From NCBI RefSeq assembly GCF_014898815.1, contig NW_026515498.1, positions 1 through 64,000 of the forward strand: a stretch of 64,000 nucleotides of DNA, read 5' to 3'. Below are positions 13,731 to 26,705 of this stretch, piece by piece (the first letter of the stretch is position 1; the number at the start of each line of letters is the position of its first letter). This DNA is from Panonychus citri (Eukaryota; Arthropoda; Arachnida; Trombidiformes; Tetranychidae). The notes beneath the pieces are model-generated. The model worked only from the letters and a program-made list of their open reading frames with translations. It was not told the DNA's origin and did not search any database. The position numbers were made by a program, and so were the translations under genes.

Positions 13731-16700
13731 TGACAATAAATTGTGATTTGTGAAACTAGTAAATCACAAATAGTGAGCTAAATGGCCTAGTGAAAGTCCT
13801 TGTTTATCGGGTTAACGAAGCAAAAATCCCGTTCAAGTGGTTAAATTGTGGCAATTAAACTGTTCACTTGTCATACCTAATCTCATGGTCAGGTAATACT
13901 GTGAACCATTTTCGCTACTATTATTTGTCAACAATCAGCAATTAGTCTAATCATTAACGATTTACGGTGAAAAGGGAAATGAAATTTTCTTTATTATTGT
14001 CAAGGTTTCATTCATTTACTAATAAACGGAAATCATCATCATTCACATGGAGAAAGATTGAGTTAGATATTAGTATCATTAGAAACCATTAGAAAAGTCA
14101 TTTTAATTGTTCAACCATCACAATTAGTTAAAGTTAATATGTTTCTATCTCTTTGATTATTATCTTTTTCTCCTTCGTTCTGGGTTAATCCACCATCATA
14201 ATAATTGCTCTGATTCATGAAACTTACTCACAATCTAAATTCACCATTGATACCATTAAAATCTGAGACAATCTCTTGTCTCAGGATCCTCATTATCATC
14301 TATTTCTGTGTCATCACAATCATCACTATTAGTAAATCAAATCTTTGGATTTATCTTTCATCTTTTCGAGAAAATAATTGCCATTTCTGAGGCTGACCGA
14401 ATGACCAAATGTCCTCTCTCTCTCTTTCTTCACAATTGAATCACTAATGGTCAACCAAAGGTACATCTTTGCTTTGTCAACCTGAATCCATAATCTTTTA
14501 CTATTATTGTGACAGTAATTATTTTCCTTGCTCTTAATCAGTAAGATAATCTATCAGCTTATTGATAATACAAAACAAATTGAATCTTTGAAAAGTTTCC
14601 CCAACTTAAATGGTTTCAAATTCAGATGACTAATCAACTCAGACAATTAACCATCATGGAAAATATCATGACAATTATGAAATTGTTATTGGAATTGATG
14701 ATATAATGACAAATCAATTTGAACTTGATACAGAGATTGAAGAGGAGAAGAAGAAGAAAAAAATTGTTACTGAGATTTTTTTTTCTTCATGAGAATCAAT
14801 TGTGAAGAGATTGTTGATAGAAAAGAAAAAGGTCAAAAAGAATCAATGAAGAAAAGATGAGGATAAGGATGAAGATGAAAGATGAACATCATCATGTCAA
14901 CAATGGAAGATGATGATAAAAAATGACACACCTTGACTTTCATTGTCAACGGAAGTAAACAAACCAAAAAGACGACAAAAAATAGTTACCTTGTTTTTTT
15001 ATGCTCTTTTTGTAGCTATTAGATGATCACCTTTAAGTACAATGATAATTAGTGATGAAATTATGTCACCATGAAAATGGAACCAGAATTTTAAAAGATT
15101 ATCAAAACTGCTGATTTTGGTTTTGGTTGTTAATTGTTCAAAATGATTCACTTAATTTAGTGACATTTAACTGACCCAAAGATAATTAAATATATTGACG
15201 TTTACGTCAATCGTAATTAGAGTAATTACTATTTACTCTTACATAAAGTTTTATTTCAAATTAATTACGATTAAGTAAATAGATGAATCCATTTGACTGA
15301 ACCATTTTTCAATCAACTCACTTAGAAAATCATTAATTGCAGTTTCAATAATTAATCGAATGGTGATATTTTTAATCGCCCTTATATTCAAATGTTATTA
15401 TCATTATTTACTCTGTGTCAGGTTAAATTTAGTTGATTAAAACATGATAATCAAATTGAATCTGATTCTCTCATGTAATTAGTTGAATGTGTATTTATCT
15501 TTCATCTCGTTTTTCATCTTAGTTCATCTCATAGGGATTTCAATCTCAATCTTTGCTGCTCTTTTTCACCTTTTCACCAAAGTTCTCATTCCAATTCACT
15601 TTCCATGTAGATTCAGAGTCTCATCAGCATAGTACATGTATGTAGTTTCCTTTTATTTTTCTCATGAAAATGTTTTCTCAATGATACTCACAATCAAATT
15701 GAATGTCCATTGAGTTTCTCAATTAATCACAATCAACTAGTTGAGATTATATGAGCAACATTACCTGTGACAAGTGAAACTATTTCCGTATTTTCATCAA
15801 GTCTCTCGATTTGCCACAATTAACCCTCAATGAGAATTCATTTGATAGATTAGTTTAATCAGACACTTTTCAATCTGGATCAACATGTAATCAAGATAAA
15901 GACTATTGGGCCAATAGTTGACTATTTTCATCAACTTGTCTATCTTAAAGTTTCCAAATCTTATATATAGATAACCTTTCATGAGGATATCATGATTCAA
16001 TCAATGGAGATAAGTAATTAACTTGTAAATAAATGGTATTAAATATTGAAAGTTAATCTTTTTATTATTTACAATATTTGTCTTCGATATTATTTTGTAC
16101 ATAATTTACAGTTTGAATTGATCGCCGAGTTCAAATTAATTCGTTGGTTTCAGCGAGTCCCATGTTCCCTCCGGTTTTGATATTCTAGGAATATTATTTT
16201 CGTTATTAAGAGATGATCCATTAGCTTAATTGAATCGAATCGATATCCCGTTCGTATCTTGGATTCATATTGAGTTCGATTGATTATCGATTGGTTATCG
16301 TCTTCATCTCAAATTATTTGGAACTTTTCAAGAAACGATTATGAGATCTTATATATATTTAACATGGTAAACTTCTGGAAAGATAAGATAGAAAAAAATA
16401 TATACAGAGAATAAATTAATTCAGTGAATTAATGATCAATTTAATTTCACAATTATTTGTTTATCAAAAAAAAAATAGATCGTTAATTAGATTAACTAAG
16501 AAATAGAGGAAATCTTTGTGCATAAATATTCAATTATCAGTGAAAGAATAATGAGAAACTTGAAACTCGATAAAAGTTCTAATAGAACATAACTTTTACA
16601 TGATCGATAAAAGTTTCGAAAGTAAAAGTTATCATCAAGTCGATTATTCTGAAGAATCGGGAATAACTATTCAGATTGAAACGCTAATCATTAATCATGG

Positions 16701-19700
16701 AATATAATTTAGTAAAATATTATGTCAATGAACTTGAATTTAAAATTATCTTAAATATTCATTACTCAGACTCTCTGAGTTGTATAAACGTTTAATAGAA
16801 ATCAGGGAATGGGCTGAATTTCAATATACGATTATCAGGAAATATCGAATTGAACTTGCAAAGGTATTTGGATATTATAATTATCCTGAATCGAGTTCGA
16901 AGTTCTAATGAAAAGTTTCAACTTCCTGAAAACGGAAATAATCAGAAAATTTTCGTTACTTTGTGATGATAATTAATTAACTTTAGCATTTTACTTCAAT
17001 AGCTATACAATTATTCACAAAATGTTTTTCATGTAGACTCAAGTTTATTCAGAAAAGTTCACCAGGAAAAAAAGACTCTATTCAAATAAGATGTGAATGT
17101 GAAAAAGTTACTATTATGGTTGATTATTGGTAAGATAAACTAGTGATTCAACTATGGTGACATTGATACACCTCCAGGGTAATTATCGAAGGCTAAATAT
17201 GAGAATGAGTTACAAAAAAAAGTGCTGAATGATATTAAATAGATAAAGGAATTGAGTGAAATTGTGATGATATTCTGTTGATATTATCCAATGATATTAT
17301 CGACGATAAAGAAAAGGTAATACTCCGGAACTGAGAATAAGGAATACATTATCTAAGATAATATGATCTTTTTGTTGGCTCTACTTTTTTTTATATTATT
17401 ATTGTATCGTTATTACATCAAGTGAAAGTCCAATGATTTGGAACCAGGAAAAGTGACAATCATGAGATGAAACAAAAGAGATGATCATGAAAAAGGCTTT
17501 TCTTTCAAATGACTGAGTAAAAAAGTAAACAAAAGATTATTGAAACTTTTTTTTTGTTTCCAAATAGAAATAAAGTGAAATACTTAAAAGAAAAATAGAG
17601 AATATAAAAAAAGGAGATGAAAAGATGATGAGTTCTGTCTTTATTTCTCATGATGAGAATGATAAAGATGAGGAGTATAAAGATGATGAGGATGACAAGG
17701 ATATAAAGAAAAGAGGAATCAAGGTAATCCTCATAAGACTGCGGGTTGTTTAATCTTGAGCATCCTAAGAATGGTGGTTGACCCTTTAGGCATTTAATTC
17801 TGATGAAATTGAAATTGAAATGATAATCAGGATGAGAATGAAATCAAGGGGTTGACAAATTTAATCTTTAAACAATAACTAACTATCTCAAAGTCATGAG
17901 CAGATGAGAGATCAACTTTTTTACCTCTTTGTTCAATACTAAATTACTTAGATTCTTATATTGAAACTTATTAAGATATCAACAAAAATGTCAGATCAAA
18001 ATTCTGGCTTAATTGGACAGAACTTTGAGCTTACTGAGTATTCTCAATGGGAGTTATTATTGAAAAGATACAATGATAATTTTATTGTACGAATTTTAAA
18101 AATTGAGTCTCAATATTTTAACAAAACTCCATGCAGATTCATAAACATGATATGGATGATCAAAATGAAAATATGATTTTCTTTTGCTTATAATGTTTAG
18201 GAATGGAACTGAAATTCAAATATCATAATAAGCCAATTATATTAATACTTATGAGGATTGAACATTTTAATAGAAAAATTTTCTTATTACTAATAATAAA
18301 CTCTTCATGTTAAACAGTCAATGAGTATTGGTACTTGACAGAATCTTCAGTTCATATCTCATGTTATATTCACAGTTATTATTACTTTTGTTTCACAGAA
18401 TTTACCAAGATTTTTATTGGAAACCACTTGGATATCATTGATTAGAAATTGATATAGATGTTCATTGAATGAATTAACATGATAATTGACATGATTGCTA
18501 TCAGAGGAATTGTTTAAAATGCTTTTATGTATATTCAGATTATATTATAACAATTGACGATTCGGATGAGAAAAATCAAATAAAGAAAATGTTAGTCGTG
18601 TAAATCAATCAATGTTTTTATCTGAATGCATTTCCAATTGTTAAAATATTATGTACATAATATGATAATGAAAAAATATTCATGATTTAATGGTTGTAAA
18701 TCAGAATAATCGATTAGAATTGAATTTATATGAATTTATCTCAATTGAATCATGATCTTTTTTTATCACCAATACAATTGATTATTTGATTACTATTTGC
18801 ATTATGAGCTAAACTAAAGTTTTGATTATCAGGTAATCATATTAAACAGTTGAAAGGGTTATCCTGTAAGTGTGAAAAAAGTATTGTGAAATTTTTTCCA
18901 ATGGATTCTTAAAGTTTCCTATCTCAACTCAGTGAAAAAAGATTTCCGTTTTCATGACAAAGTTGAAACCTATCATCGTCTAATACCTTGATTCAGTTTC
19001 AATTCAAAGGTAAACCAATTTTAACTATTATTGATTCTTGACAAATTTTGATTTGATTTTGATTCAGTTGAATGGATAAAAATACCTGGATATTGATAAA
19101 TCACTTTTTAACCCTCATGATATTTCAAGATTTACGACGATGAACGTGACTCGAAATTGTTGATTCGTTGGTTAATTTTTGGCTGTTAAATAAACTAAAT
19201 TATCTTGGAGATTTAATTGAATTGCAATGAATTGACGAAACAAGCAATCGTCTGGTAACTAATTAAAGCTCAACTATTAATATCGGTTCAATGATTGATC
19301 ACAATTTTATGGGAAAATAAATACATGGTAACAATTTATTGTTACATTGATGCAATTATTTTTATCATGAATCTCATCAGCTATTCAAGAATCAGTGAAC
19401 AAAGAAAATAACTTTCATGTACGACAAAAACAGTTACAATACCAATTCATGAATTCAGTTGAACACAATCCTGGTTAAACTCTAGTAAATTGAGTGATAT
19501 TGGAATTATTAATATCAGTTCAGAGTTATCATGATAATCCATGATGCTATTATCTATTCCTTAAGATAGCATATTTCAACAATTTCAACATTACAATAAT
19601 GACATAAATTTACATATTATACAGACTTTATAAGACAGAAGCTATAGATTTGTGAGGATTTTTTCGTTTGAAGCTATCTCAGTACATGGATATCGACATG

Positions 19701-19970
19701 ACTGTAATTGTTATGACATTTTTGTTTGACAAACTGACCATAATACCAAGTTTACTCAGTTTCAGGTGAATCAGGTTCTTTTGTTGACATGAATGAATGT
19801 CATCATTATTTTTAAATTCATTTTATTCTTGTAACAATATTTGAAAGAGCTCAGAAAAATATGAACTTTTTATAAGATTTATGACAATCCATCACTTAAC
19901 CATTTTGATAGTTTTTTATATAATGAGAAAGTTACGGGCTGGGGAGGAACTAGAACTTTTATCAGTCAAA
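13731..19970. other. AT-rich stretch, no supportable gene
   Basis: A 71-codon frame at 17961-18176 (plus) is the best reading frame, but it has no recognisable domain, no clear promoter and ends in low-information sequence. Otherwise only AT-rich repeats and short inverted repeats, such as CTGAGACAA/TTGTCTCAG near 14265-14285. Confidence 0.5.
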
Positions 19971-19977
19971 AAATCTC

Positions 19978-19985
19978 TATAAAAA
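19978..19985 (+). promoter_or_regulatory. Candidate TATA box
   Basis: TATAAAAA is preceded by an unusually GC-rich patch (GGGCTGGGGAGG) and followed about 25-30 bp later by a CATTTCAATTG stretch that could be an initiator. The first downstream ATG opens only a five-codon frame. If the promoter is real, the transcript is non-coding at its 5' end or spliced. Confidence 0.35.
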
Positions 19986-20434
19986 CCGTTGGCTTTCATT
20001 TCATTTCAATTGTTGATTGCGACTCGATGGCACGCCAAAGATAAAATCGGGCTGGGATCGACTGATGGGTCTTCGAGTTCAATACGGTGATAGATTGTCA
20101 GTTAGATCAACACAATTGAGCTTCGACTTATTATCATTATTATTCATTTTATTATTTGTTCCCTTGTTGTTGTTCTTCTGCCTTTCATTTGAGTCAATTT
20201 TGAAGCTTTGTGCACAAAACTGTGACAAACGTTACAATTCTCTTTTTTTGATTTCACCAACTTAATTACAATCAAAATTAAATCAACTGTCGATCAATTG
20301 ATCAACCGAAACTTGATAAATGATTGATTTAAAATAAACTCTAAGAAATAAAGAGTAAAATCAAGTTAAACATTACATCATCAACTGGATTGATTTATTA
20401 ACAAAGAAATGGGGTTAAATATTAAGAAAGCCGT

Positions 20435-20620
20435 TTAAAATGAAAAGGTAAAAATTATTATTGTAACTGGATAAGGATCATCATCTGCTGGTGCTTCATC
20501 AGATTCATCATCTGGCTCAACTAATAACTCTGGTTCATCATCCATCTTATTGGTCAATTTGAAGTGACCGTTTGGTTGATTTTGTCTGGGCTTCATTAAC
20601 AAATTAAAGCGACTAGCATT
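20435..20620 (-). CDS. Possible acidic terminal exon
   Basis: The minus strand is open and encodes a charged, non-repetitive segment (RQNQPNGHFKL, then an Asp/Glu cluster, EPDDESDEAPADDDPYPV) before a short hydrophobic end. AATGAAG followed by CCCAGACAA offers a possible splice acceptor near 20600. This looks more like a coding tail than its surroundings, but I recognise no family, found no matching upstream exon, and the frame could be chance. Confidence 0.2.
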   Translation of the reverse strand, partial: NASRFNLLMKPRQNQPNGHFKLTNKMDDEPELLVEPDDESDEAPADDDPYPVTIIIFTFSF

Positions 20621-21370
20621 AAAGCGCCAAAGGTAATGACTAGAGCTTAAAAGCATATGGAGGATCAACAAGGGAAAAGGTAAGTTTAGAGTTTGAAGAT
20701 CTATAGCGCCAGTCTAATAGATCAAAGGTTTAAGGGTAAGTGTTATGCTTAATTTATTCTTATTTATCCTAATTTATTACGTCTTCTTGATGACCTTTAA
20801 CCAATTATTATTTTCAATTATTTAATTTTTAGCAGGATCATGAAGAGAGAAAAATTAATTAGAAGAGAAAGAGAAAATAAAAGAGGAAGAGAAATCTTAT
20901 CCTTTGGTTTCTCTTTCTAAAAGTTGACTTTACATTATACTGTGAGGGTAAAATTTTGGCCTCCAAGAACAAGATGGGTTGGAGGTGGCAGATGATGAGA
21001 GAAGAGGAGGAAAAGGATTAAGTTCCCATTAACCCCAAACTTTGCTTAATCCTTTCCTTCCTCCTCTTCCCAACTTAGGAAAAGAAACCCGAAACCTTTT
21101 TCTCTTCATTTTCTTTTTCTATTCTTTTTCTTTTCATTTTTGTTCGGAAACAAATTAATTGTGGTTGATTGGGTTTGTTGAAAAAGGCTCTACCAAGGCT
21201 AAGGGTAAAAGGTGAACCCTTTCCTTGGGTAGAGCAGGAAAAACTTAAACGAAAATAAAATTAACAAAGGGTTGAAAGAGAGAGACTCTTTCTTTCTCTC
21301 TCTCTCTCTTGACCCATCAAGCTCTTTCTTTTTCTTTTTCTTTTCTCTTTCGACATAACCCGAGAAGGGG

Positions 21371-21378
21371 TATATAAG
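21371..21378 (+). promoter_or_regulatory. TATA box, TATATAAG
   Basis: TATATAAG sits about 30 bp before a CAGTTTTGAATTG stretch near 21410 that could hold the start site. A pyrimidine-rich leader and a strong splice donor follow, consistent with a real RNA polymerase II promoter. Confidence 0.45.
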
Positions 21379-21399
21379 GAAGAGAGAAAGGGACAAGGG

Positions 21400-21861
21400 A
21401 GAGAGTCCACAGTTTTGAATTGACCTCCGTCATCTCAACATCATCGTCATCATATATTTTGTTTTCCTCTCTCTCTCTCATCGACCAAATCATCAAGCTA
21501 ACCTAAGTGTGTTTGTTTGTTTGTTTGATATTTCATCATCATCATCAGCACCATACAATCTAGTTTAGATTGTTTCGTCTCCATCTTTGTGTTTCCGTTT
21601 TTCCTCATCACCTTTTCCTTTACCTTATCTCCATCCTCGTGTTTACCTTCATCACCTTCTCCTTTACCTTATCTCCATCCTCGTGTTTACCTTTGTCTCC
21701 ATCCTTGTGTTTCCTTTACCTCTTCATCTCCTTTACCTTATCTTCATCCTTGTGATTTCTTTCATCTCCATCCTCGTCTATCTCCATCCTTTATCTTCAT
21801 CACTACCATCGGCTGCTCAAAGTATTGACCTCCTCCCAGTCAGCATCAATTTGTCTCGAGG
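21400..21861 (+). other. Candidate non-coding first exon with pyrimidine repeats
   Basis: From just after the TATA box to a good splice donor (GAGG followed by GTAAGT at 21862). The body is pyrimidine-rich and contains four to five imperfect copies of a TCTCCATCCTCGTGTTTACC-like unit between 21620 and 21790. Its open frames are Leu/Ser/Phe-rich in all three phases, as expected of simple sequence, so I read it as 5' UTR or non-coding RNA. An acceptor at 22100-22101 (AACTCAG) would join it to the ORFs at 22127. Confidence 0.35.
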
Positions 21862-22126
21862 GTAAGTTTTAGGTACATGTACCGATCTCGTTTGTTTTTC
21901 CCTTCCATCTCACTTTCCATGTACCAAACGTTTATCTTTATGAAGCTTTCCTTTTATTCACAAATATACTTAACCATTAAACATAATCTCACGTATTCAT
22001 AATTATAACATTTAGCGTAAGACTAAATCACCATAGGGTTTAACTCGATTCAGTCCAAACTCGACTCGTATACTTAAGTTCATATCTCGTTGGTAACTCA
22101 GGTCACAAGGGGATGTAGGTAATTGT

Positions 22127-22309
22127 ATGACTATAAATCAACAATTGGAAAGCTTAGAGTTGGTCTTAAATCAGATAGAAGAACTTATTAAAGAACTCAT
22201 AGAAATATTAATCATACATCATCTTTCTATAACTGGTCCAGAGGATTGGTTCCTCGAACTTTTATTATCAGAAGAGATACCACCTTTAGAAATAAATGAT
22301 GAGATTTAG
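22127..22309 (+). CDS. Small helical ORF, first of an overlapping pair
   Basis: Sixty codons, starting 25 nt after a candidate 3' splice site. The product is rich in Leu, Ile and Glu (SLELVLNQIEELIKELIEIL) and should form an amphipathic or coiled-coil helix, followed by an EDWFLELLLSEEIPPLEI segment. No family recognised. Its stop overlaps the start of the next ORF by 14 nt in a different frame, suggesting either a one-gene frameshift or a spliced or dicistronic arrangement. The codon content looks coding, unlike the flanks. Confidence 0.4.
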   Translation: MTINQQLESLELVLNQIEELIKELIEILIIHHLSITGPEDWFLELLLSEEIPPLEINDEI

Positions 22310-22499
22310 CAATGAACAAATAGAGCTGATGAAGAACCTTTTAGCTACCAATATCTCATTTAACAATCTTATCACCTTGTACATCACAACTTCTGAACGA
22401 TTGGAAAACGCGGAGGATCAACTTGTTCATATCGATACTCCTTCTACAAGTCGAGATATTCTATTGGATTTCTTTACACGACAAGAAGACTCGGAATAA
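22296..22499 (+). CDS. Small ORF, second of an overlapping pair
   Basis: Sixty-seven codons, starting inside the previous ORF. The product reads like a real protein tail: NEQIELMKNLL, then LITLYITTSERLENAEDQL, then DTPSTSRDILLDFFTRQ. Its hydrophobic-acidic style matches the upstream ORF, so the two may be one gene split by a frameshift. A run of 12 A's follows near 22595-22606, possibly a genomic trace of a poly(A) tail. No family recognised. Confidence 0.4.
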   Translation: MMRFSNEQIELMKNLLATNISFNNLITLYITTSERLENAEDQLVHIDTPSTSRDILLDFFTRQEDSE

Positions 22500-23316
22500 T
22501 CTAAGACTAAATTCAATACCTCACAATACATTGTAAGATGCAAAAAGAGTAAAAGAGAGATGGGGTTGTTTACTTTTTTGAGCACTTTTATTCATAAAAA
22601 AAAAAAATGTCGGAGAGAAACTAATAAGGTCTGTCATGCCTTCACAATCTTATCTCTATTCATACTAAAGAGTATTGGTGATGTCCTAAGTGTCTCCCTC
22701 TAGTTTGAATGTTAAATGATATGCAGTGTGGATGAAATTTTTGAAAAGGGATCGAGAGTTATTTTAAAACACATGCCATCGTTTTATAGAAATATAAGTG
22801 ATTAATTGTTAATTCTACAGGGCGTAACAACCAAATATCCCTACTTTTAACTCCTTCTTACTTGTAGGCCATTTTTCAGGTTCGATTTTTTCTTTACGGC
22901 TCTACAGACAAAATGTGAAAGCTTAGCTACGTTTTTGGTCGAAACTTTTCTGTGGAGCACATGATGAGCAGTGGCCTCCAAAAGTCGGAAAAGAGGTACA
23001 TTTCGATATGAAATTTTTTTCGGTTATTAAAAAGTGCACTTTTGGTAAACAAATCGAGCTAATTAGCTTTCGACTTTTCGTTCAGACATAATCTAATGTG
23101 GGTGCGAATTCTGATGTCTTCCATGGGAAATTTGGACTTTTTGATTGTCTTGAAATTAAGTCCTACTAAATAGCCGATGTCAAAAATGGAATTAGAGATT
23201 TTGATAAAAATTAATACAAAAGGAAAGTCGATTGTACACATTAACAACCAATATAATAAACAAACAAGTAAATCAGAATCGTCTTAAAAGGCCTTTCAGT
23301 ATATTGTTACAGTTAA

Positions 23317-24097
23317 GGCCCGTATTCACCAACCGTATTAAATTTGAGTCTAGGTTTAAATCAGCTTTTATGTTTCACCAACTATGATCAAGTCTTGACC
23401 TCGAATCAGATTTAAGTTTAGGTCAATTTAATTAGAGGATTAAAAAATCTTGTTTCACCAAAATCATCTTCAATTGATATCGGAAGTCTTGATCAAAATT
23501 ACATCTTGATAAGGATCACGATTAACTTTTGATTATGATTTTTTCTCATTTTTCCATTTGTACTTATTTATTCATTTTTTAATTTTTTTTACATAAATTG
23601 ATTAATATCGTTATGTCCAATCATTTTTTATAATTTTCGCTAGCGTAAAAAAATTTTTTTCTTAAAAAAATATTAAACAAAGATACTAAGAAAACTTGAT
23701 CAGTGTAATCATATAACTTGTTAATTGTTTGGGAATCAATCTTAATTTCAAATCTCTCCATAAATAATTTATTAATTTACCTTTTCAAATTTACCGCATT
23801 TGTCTTAAGAAAATATGTTTTCATTGTTTTGACCGTTGTTATAATTGATGATGGGCAGGTTAAAAAAATTAATTAAAAATTAGGTGTAAAATGAAAAATA
23901 GGGCAAAAGACAAAACACGCCTATTTAGGACAATTTCCTAATAAAATTAATATTTAATTGATTTGAATCAGAAAATCAAAAGATCGGGCATCAACTAATC
24001 GAGCTTGGTGGAACGAATTTTTAGTCTAAACTCGGAATCGGTCTGATCTCAGGATTAGTTGATCACTGCTTTTAATTACGGTTAATGAATATGTACC
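23317..24097. mobile_element. TIR element, PIF/Harbinger-like, copy 1 (781 bp)
   Basis: The left end GGCCCGTATTCACCAACCG and the right end, read on the minus strand as GGTACATATTCATTAACCG, form imperfect terminal inverted repeats. Both flanks carry TAA (23314-23316 and 24098-24100), a 3-bp duplication of the TWA type used by PIF/Harbinger elements. Subterminal sequence shared with the second copy includes TTTCACCA motifs on the left and a GATCAACTAATCGAGC-like, CTCGGAATC, GATCTCAGGAT series on the right. No transposase frame is visible, so it is non-autonomous or decayed. Confidence 0.55.
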
Positions 24098-24173
24098 TAA
24101 ATGATTCATTATTATCCTGACTTCGATTCTACGACCCCAGTTTAAGCTAGATTAGTTAATTTTGACTAAGATA

Positions 24174-25732
24174 GGTATTCACCAACCGAGATCAAATCTA
24201 GATCTCGGATCAAAGTTAAACTCGGATCAATTTGATTCTAGAATTAAAAAACATGTTTCACTGATCAATTGATCTCAGCTTAAATTGCTGTTTCACCAAC
24301 CGAGATTAAACTTAATTGATTTTAGAATCAAAAGAAAGTCAAAATCAACCTGCAAACTAGAATTTTCATCAATTCTTATGTAGCCATAGCATTTATTTCC
24401 AATGGCCAAAGAGAGAAGTGTTACCGATGGATCATTAGGGATCTCTACGATTGTAGTGAAATGAAACTTGATCTGCTCGGATCCTGTATGGTTTCTGTTG
24501 AACGAGCAGAGAGATTGGTCAAGTTATAATATTAATATATTATATCTTTCGTTAGCGAATATCCTTACTAAAGTTTTAATGACATGTTGAGCAAGAAGAG
24601 GAAAGAGTGTGCGCAAGTGCCAGAAAATATCCGAATACCAATGCGTGTTGTTTCTCCATACACATTCCCAATGTAATCCTGAAGATAAAACAAAAACACA
24701 AACATTGCTTACAATATCACAAAACTTAACAAAAAAGCTTAAATACGCTAGCAAAATGCTTACAAGCATTTTTGGGCTTGTTCTGTATGTGAACGCGACC
24801 ACATTTCCAGCATCATTATCATTTCTGAAATTATAATGGGTTCCAGATTTACAATGCACGCGACAACATTTCGATTGATTTTGATCTTGGCAAATATTTT
24901 TTTTAGGTGAATAAAAACTCTTTATTTATCAATTTGTGTTGTCTATCCAATTAATAGGACCGACGCTGGTTACATTGTTGACGCTGACGTCAGGCAACTG
25001 ACGTTGACACTGACACCAGCGTCCTTGGCAAATATTGGGATCCCTTTGACTCAGTTTTTTTGAAAGCTCAAACCCAAAATGGCAAAAGTAAAATGAATTA
25101 GTAAATATTAACATTGGGCTAGCGAATAAAACTTACTTTTGCCATTGATTTCCCAAATCGATATCCAATAATCCGGTTCGTTTATGCTAAGCTTCATTTC
25201 ATCTAGTCACATCTAGGAATTTGCAACCTATACCATAGCAAAATCTATTGTTGATGAAATTTATGCAGAAAATTACGGTAGCAAAATAAAAAAAAATGAA
25301 AAAAAGGTTAAAATGGTGAAAAAGGACAAAAAAGATTAATCTTACTCTTTTATATATTTCTGAGTAGCCATATTGACACAAACAGATCATATATGGTTGA
25401 TGCTTACAGAGAGAGAAAGAGAAAAACAAAAAAAACGCTAAAAACTAAAAAACACCCGATTTTCAATGAAATTGTTAATATTAACAACAATAATAAACGG
25501 TAAAGTAAAAATGTAAACAAACACCAACCGAGGGACAATGTCGCAATTTACGAGAGCGAATTGCCCCTAATTTGAGTTAAACTTTAAAAAAATTAAAGTC
25601 GGGCCCAGTGATTCCGGAATCAACTAATCAGGCTTGGTGAAACAACACGATGAACTAAATGCTTCAAACTCGGAATCAGCTTGATGTCAGGATCAATTGC
25701 TCTTAGCTTTTAATCTCGATTCAATACGAGCC
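24174..25732. mobile_element. TIR element, same family, copy 2 (about 1.56 kb)
   Basis: The left end GGTATTCACCAACCGAGAT and the right end, read on the minus strand as GGCTCGTATTGAATCGAGAT, resemble copy 1. The subterminal blocks match too (AATCAACTAATCAGGCTTGG, CTCGGAATCAGC). The flanks are ATA and TAA, so the target duplication is not preserved or the ends come from two nested copies. The interior differs from copy 1 and has frames of up to 111 codons on the minus strand (24524-24859) that I do not recognise. Confidence 0.45.
24962..25023. repeat. GC-richer hairpin with CRE palindrome
   Basis: Arms GACGCTGGT and ACCAGCGTC enclose repeated TGACG motifs, one being the full palindrome TGACGTCA. 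The sequence CTTGGCAAATATT occurs just outside on both sides (about 24886 and 25023), like a short direct repeat. The base composition stands out from the AT-rich surroundings. Confidence 0.5.
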
Positions 25733-26675
25733 TAACCAATCAAATTGTTATTACAGTGATTTCAGTTTGACAAGACCGGTCGAAGACAATAAGAAGACGG
25801 TCAACCAAAATGATAAGAGTAAGCCGATGTGAGAATATGTTAATTTTTATTGTTTACACAATGAGGAGACAATTCAACAAAATAGGTAAACTACTACATC
25901 ATCATAGATGCATATTGTGAAAATGATGGCTTACCAAATTCATCAACAGTGAATTATGTTCAACTAATTCTTCGACCGATGTCTTCAGTCTCTGAACTGT
26001 GTCAAAATTCGGAAGAAAATTCAAATTTAAGTGGAAAAACATTGATGAAAATCGCTATACTAAATATTTCTCAACCGCTCATCACGTGTATCGTCTCCTC
26101 GGTTTGTTTTACATACTAGTTTACTTATTCATAAATTCACAAATCAGCAAAACTTTACCAACAGAAGTCTTCATTGAACAATTACAATACCAGAATGACC
26201 CGAAAAAATGTTGCGATAACAGACGAAACAACTTCACAATACTTCTACATGAGAGAGCAAAACATGTCATCGCTTCACTTTAAAAAATCAACAAAAAATC
26301 TTCAGCACTGGTTCAGCTTACGCCCTTTCCAGAAACACCATTTAACTTACTCCTTGAAACTTACGCAGCTGTACACTAGTTGAAATTTGAAACTACATCC
26401 ATCCATAAACAAATATTATGGCACGAGTTTGTTTTTCGTGAATTTTTGTCCTGAAGTCCTTTACTTCCACGCCTTGGAATTTAAAAATCAACAAAAATGG
26501 ACTTACATAGTTTAGACCATACTAAAAACCATGCTCTATCAATGGATATGAAGTTTTTTGCCTACCATTCTTTTGTTTATTTTTGTTTATTTTATATTTA
26601 ATCAAAAATGGTTCGAATAATGATTACGATGTGGAGATTGGTTTGAGCTCTACGAATTATACGATAAAATTCAAA
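25733..26675. other. No clear gene
   Basis: Two overlapping frames at 25999-26283 and 26174-26383 (plus) have mixed composition but no recognisable domain, no in-frame ATG near the start of the first, and no promoter. They may be decayed transposon sequence. Confidence 0.4.
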
Positions 26676-26705
26676 GGAATAAGAATTAGGTAACTCTTGT
26701 TTACT
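26676..26705. repeat. 30-bp repeat, copy 1
   Basis: Begins GGAATAAGAATTAGGTAA and ends CTTGTTTACT. It recurs at 27561-27590 with one mismatch, in the same orientation. Confidence 0.7.

Noticed and set aside
20060..20110. tRNA-like B-box string (TCTTCGAGTTCAATAC)
   Set aside because: No matching A box, acceptor stem or cloverleaf arms could be formed around it.
21570..21865. Three overlapping 60-92-codon frames
   Set aside because: All three phases are open because the sequence is a pyrimidine repeat; better read as a non-coding leader.
24524..24859. 111-codon minus-strand frame inside the second TIR element
   Set aside because: No transposase or other motif; it overlaps another frame on the opposite strand and lies in decayed transposon DNA.
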